Positions 43,830-45,209 of a stretch of 45,209 bases of DNA are shown here, piece after piece (the stretch's first letter is position 1; the number at the start of each line of letters is the position of its first letter). The position numbers were made by a program, and so were the translations under genes. A model generated the notes under the pieces. It had not been told where the DNA came from. It did no database searches and was given only the letters and a program-made list of their open reading frames with translations. The DNA comes from Planctomycetia bacterium (GTDB lineage Bacteria > Planctomycetota > Planctomycetia > Gemmatales > Gemmataceae). The stretch is from assembly GCA_005772955.1 (NCBI GenBank), contig SXID01000024.1:1-45209 (forward strand). Reading direction: 5' to 3'.

Positions 43830-45206
43830 GTGACGGAATCTCTCATCGATTTGAAGGCGCTTCTGGTCGAGCGCGAAGACTTTGAAGGCGGCATGGTCGG
43901 GAAGCTCCGCGAGGGGCTGGCGCAGGGCGGACCGCAGGTCCGCAGCCTCAAAGACATCCTCGACACACTCACGAAGCGACTCGCCGTCGCCGCCGGACTG
44001 CAACAGAAGAAGATCCACCTCAAACTCGGTATCGCCAACTACTTCCTCGGCCACGTTCGCGCCGCCGTGGAACACCTGCACAAAGCCGAAGGCCCGCTGG
44101 CCGCGTTCTTCCTGGGTCAAGCCCACGTCGCGCTGGGCCAGGCGCGGCAGTACATGGAAGACGACTCCGACAACACCGATCACTACGACGCCGCAGTGAA
44201 AGCCTTCGAGAAGGCCGAGAAGTCCGGCTACGCGGCGCAACAGGTTCAACTCCAGCGAGCCGGCGTGATGCGCCTGCAAGGGCACCTCAGCGACGCGAAG
44301 TCGATCCTCACCAAGATCAAGGACGCGGCAGCCCACAACGCTGAGTACTACTACCAGGAAGGCGCGCTCGCGGAGTCCGAAGGCGACGGGCCGCGGGCCG
44401 CGAAGTACTACGAGCGGTCCATCGAACTCGAACCGCGTCACTCCGCCGCGCTTTTTCGTCTGGGCTTCCTGAACGACCAACAAGGGAACGATCACGACGC
44501 CATCGGCTACTACGAACGCTGTTTGAAATACCCGCCGGTGGGCAAGGGCGTGCTGTACAACCTCGGCGTGCTGTACGAAGACAACGACATGTACGACAAG
44601 GCCGCGGAATGCTACCGCCGGCTCGCAAAGGCAGACCCACGCGACGAACGCGCCAAGCTGTTCGTGAAAGACTCCGAAGCCTCGCTCTCGCAGTTCTACA
44701 GCCCGGAAGACGAGCAACTCAACCAGGCCAACCGTGTCGTACTGGAAATCCCGATCACGGATTTCGAGCTGTCCGTGAGGAGCCGCAACTGCCTCAAGCG
44801 GATGAACATTCGCACGCTCGGCGACCTGACCCGCGTCACCGAGTCGCAACTGCTCGCGAGCAAGAACTTCGGCGAAACGTCGCTCGAAGAAATAAGAGCC
44901 ATCATGAACGCGAAGCAACTGCGCATCGGCCAGTCGCTTGACCAGGGGCAGCAGTACGAGTTCCGCTACCGGCCGCAGCAGAACCTCAGCCCGGAAGAGC
45001 AGGCCACGCTCAACAAACCGGTGAGTGATCTGAATCTCTCCGTCCGCGCCCGCAAGTGCATGAACCGCTTGAGCATCGGCACGCTGGGCGAACTGGTGCA
45101 GCGCACCGCCGACGAACTGCTTGAAGCGAAGAACTTCGGCCAGACATCGCTGACGGAAGTCCGCGAGCGCCTCACGCAGTTCAACCTCAAGCTCCGCGGC
45201 GATTGA
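43830..45206 (+). CDS. TPR protein with two RNA-polymerase-alpha-CTD-like domains
   Basis: 458 residues from a GTG at 43830 with GGGAG upstream. Residues about 55-290 hold TPR units, for example KLGIANYFLGHVRAAVEHLH, AAKYYERSIELEPRHSAALF and YNLGVLYEDNDMYDKAAECY. The C-terminal third has two copies of the alpha-CTD helix-hairpin fold. The first (309-370) reads SVRSRNCLKRMNIRTLGDLT and KNFGETSLEEI; the second (398-457) SVRARKCMNRLSIGTLGELV and KNFGQTSLTEV. They match RpoA CTD 'SVRSYNCLKRAGI...L.N.G.KSL.EI'. No other RNA polymerase domain is present. It probably binds DNA or transcription factors while the TPRs hold a partner. Confidence 0.88.
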   Translation: MTESLIDLKALLVEREDFEGGMVGKLREGLAQGGPQVRSLKDILDTLTKRLAVAAGLQQKKIHLKLGIANYFLGHVRAAVEHLHKAEGPLAAFFLGQAHVALGQARQYMEDDSDNTDHYDAAVKAFEKAEKSGYAAQQVQLQRAGVMRLQGHLSDAKSILTKIKDAAAHNAEYYYQEGALAESEGDGPRAAKYYERSIELEPRHSAALFRLGFLNDQQGNDHDAIGYYERCLKYPPVGKGVLYNLGVLYEDNDMYDKAAECYRRLAKADPRDERAKLFVKDSEASLSQFYSPEDEQLNQANRVVLEIPITDFELSVRSRNCLKRMNIRTLGDLTRVTESQLLASKNFGETSLEEIRAIMNAKQLRIGQSLDQGQQYEFRYRPQQNLSPEEQATLNKPVSDLNLSVRARKCMNRLSIGTLGELVQRTADELLEAKNFGQTSLTEVRERLTQFNLKLRGD

Positions 45207-45209
45207 TCC

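Overview
The window is GC-rich bacterial chromosome and reads as a planctomycete close to Gemmata. The gene families point that way: a TIGR02996 repeat-companion protein, a DUF1559 pseudopilin-like protein, DUF1501 and DUF1080 proteins, a Pkn-type kinase followed by Sel1-like repeats, FG-GAP proteins, and a secreted-protein N-terminus of the 'LEPR.TPA' type. No rRNA, tRNA, CRISPR array, transposase or phage gene was seen. It looks like ordinary chromosome with many short palindromic intergenic elements.

Layout. 1-3.6 kb: a Ser/Thr kinase running off the left edge (with a frameshift before its Sel1-like repeats), divergent from rimO, followed by a 36-residue very basic protein. 3.6-9.9 kb: a methyltransferase, a three-gene operon of small cytoplasmic proteins (two related to each other, then a DUF6915-like protein), a TPR/DUF3299-like secreted protein, an extended SDR and a lipoprotein with a PA-IL-like domain. 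10-14 kb: a membrane-anchored MutS-domain-V ATPase, a methyltransferase and a leucine-rich-repeat protein. 14-17 kb: a DUF433/DUF5615 toxin-antitoxin-like pair, DUF1501, a broken gene and DUF1080. 17.3-20.7 kb: a tight three-gene operon (FAD oxidoreductase, RMD1/DUF155 protein, HGSNAT-like acyltransferase). 21-25.7 kb: a secreted HExxH peptidase, ApbE-DUF2271, a PepSY-type membrane protein, a small secreted protein and a decayed duplicate of the PepSY gene end. 25.7-28.8 kb: a class V aminotransferase, RbfA-like protein and an FG-GAP protein.

28.9-32.7 kb is the most interesting part. It is a co-directional cassette made of a TolQ/ExbB/MotA-like four-helix channel protein, a divergent actin/Hsp70-fold protein, and a protein with one TolR/ExbD-like transmembrane helix carrying an aspartate, a long coiled coil and a von Willebrand A domain with intact MIDAS residues. 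This looks like a proton-driven stator whose peptidoglycan- or receptor-binding part has been replaced by a vWA domain, with an actin-fold partner.

32.9-45.2 kb: a DUF1559 protein with two tandem 56-residue lipoproteins, a CDP-alcohol phosphatidyltransferase, a small protein next to a nested palindrome, a Gfo/Idh/MocA oxidoreductase, a methyltransferase coupled to an LpxL-like acyltransferase, a broken secreted-protein gene, a WalJ-like metallo-beta-lactamase-fold hydrolase, a proline-rich secreted protein, a tandem alpha/beta-hydrolase protein with a Tat signal, and a TPR protein ending in two RNA-polymerase-alpha-CTD-like domains.

Functions are assigned from motifs and remembered family patterns only; no database search was run. 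Start codons were chosen from Shine-Dalgarno matches and family N-termini.
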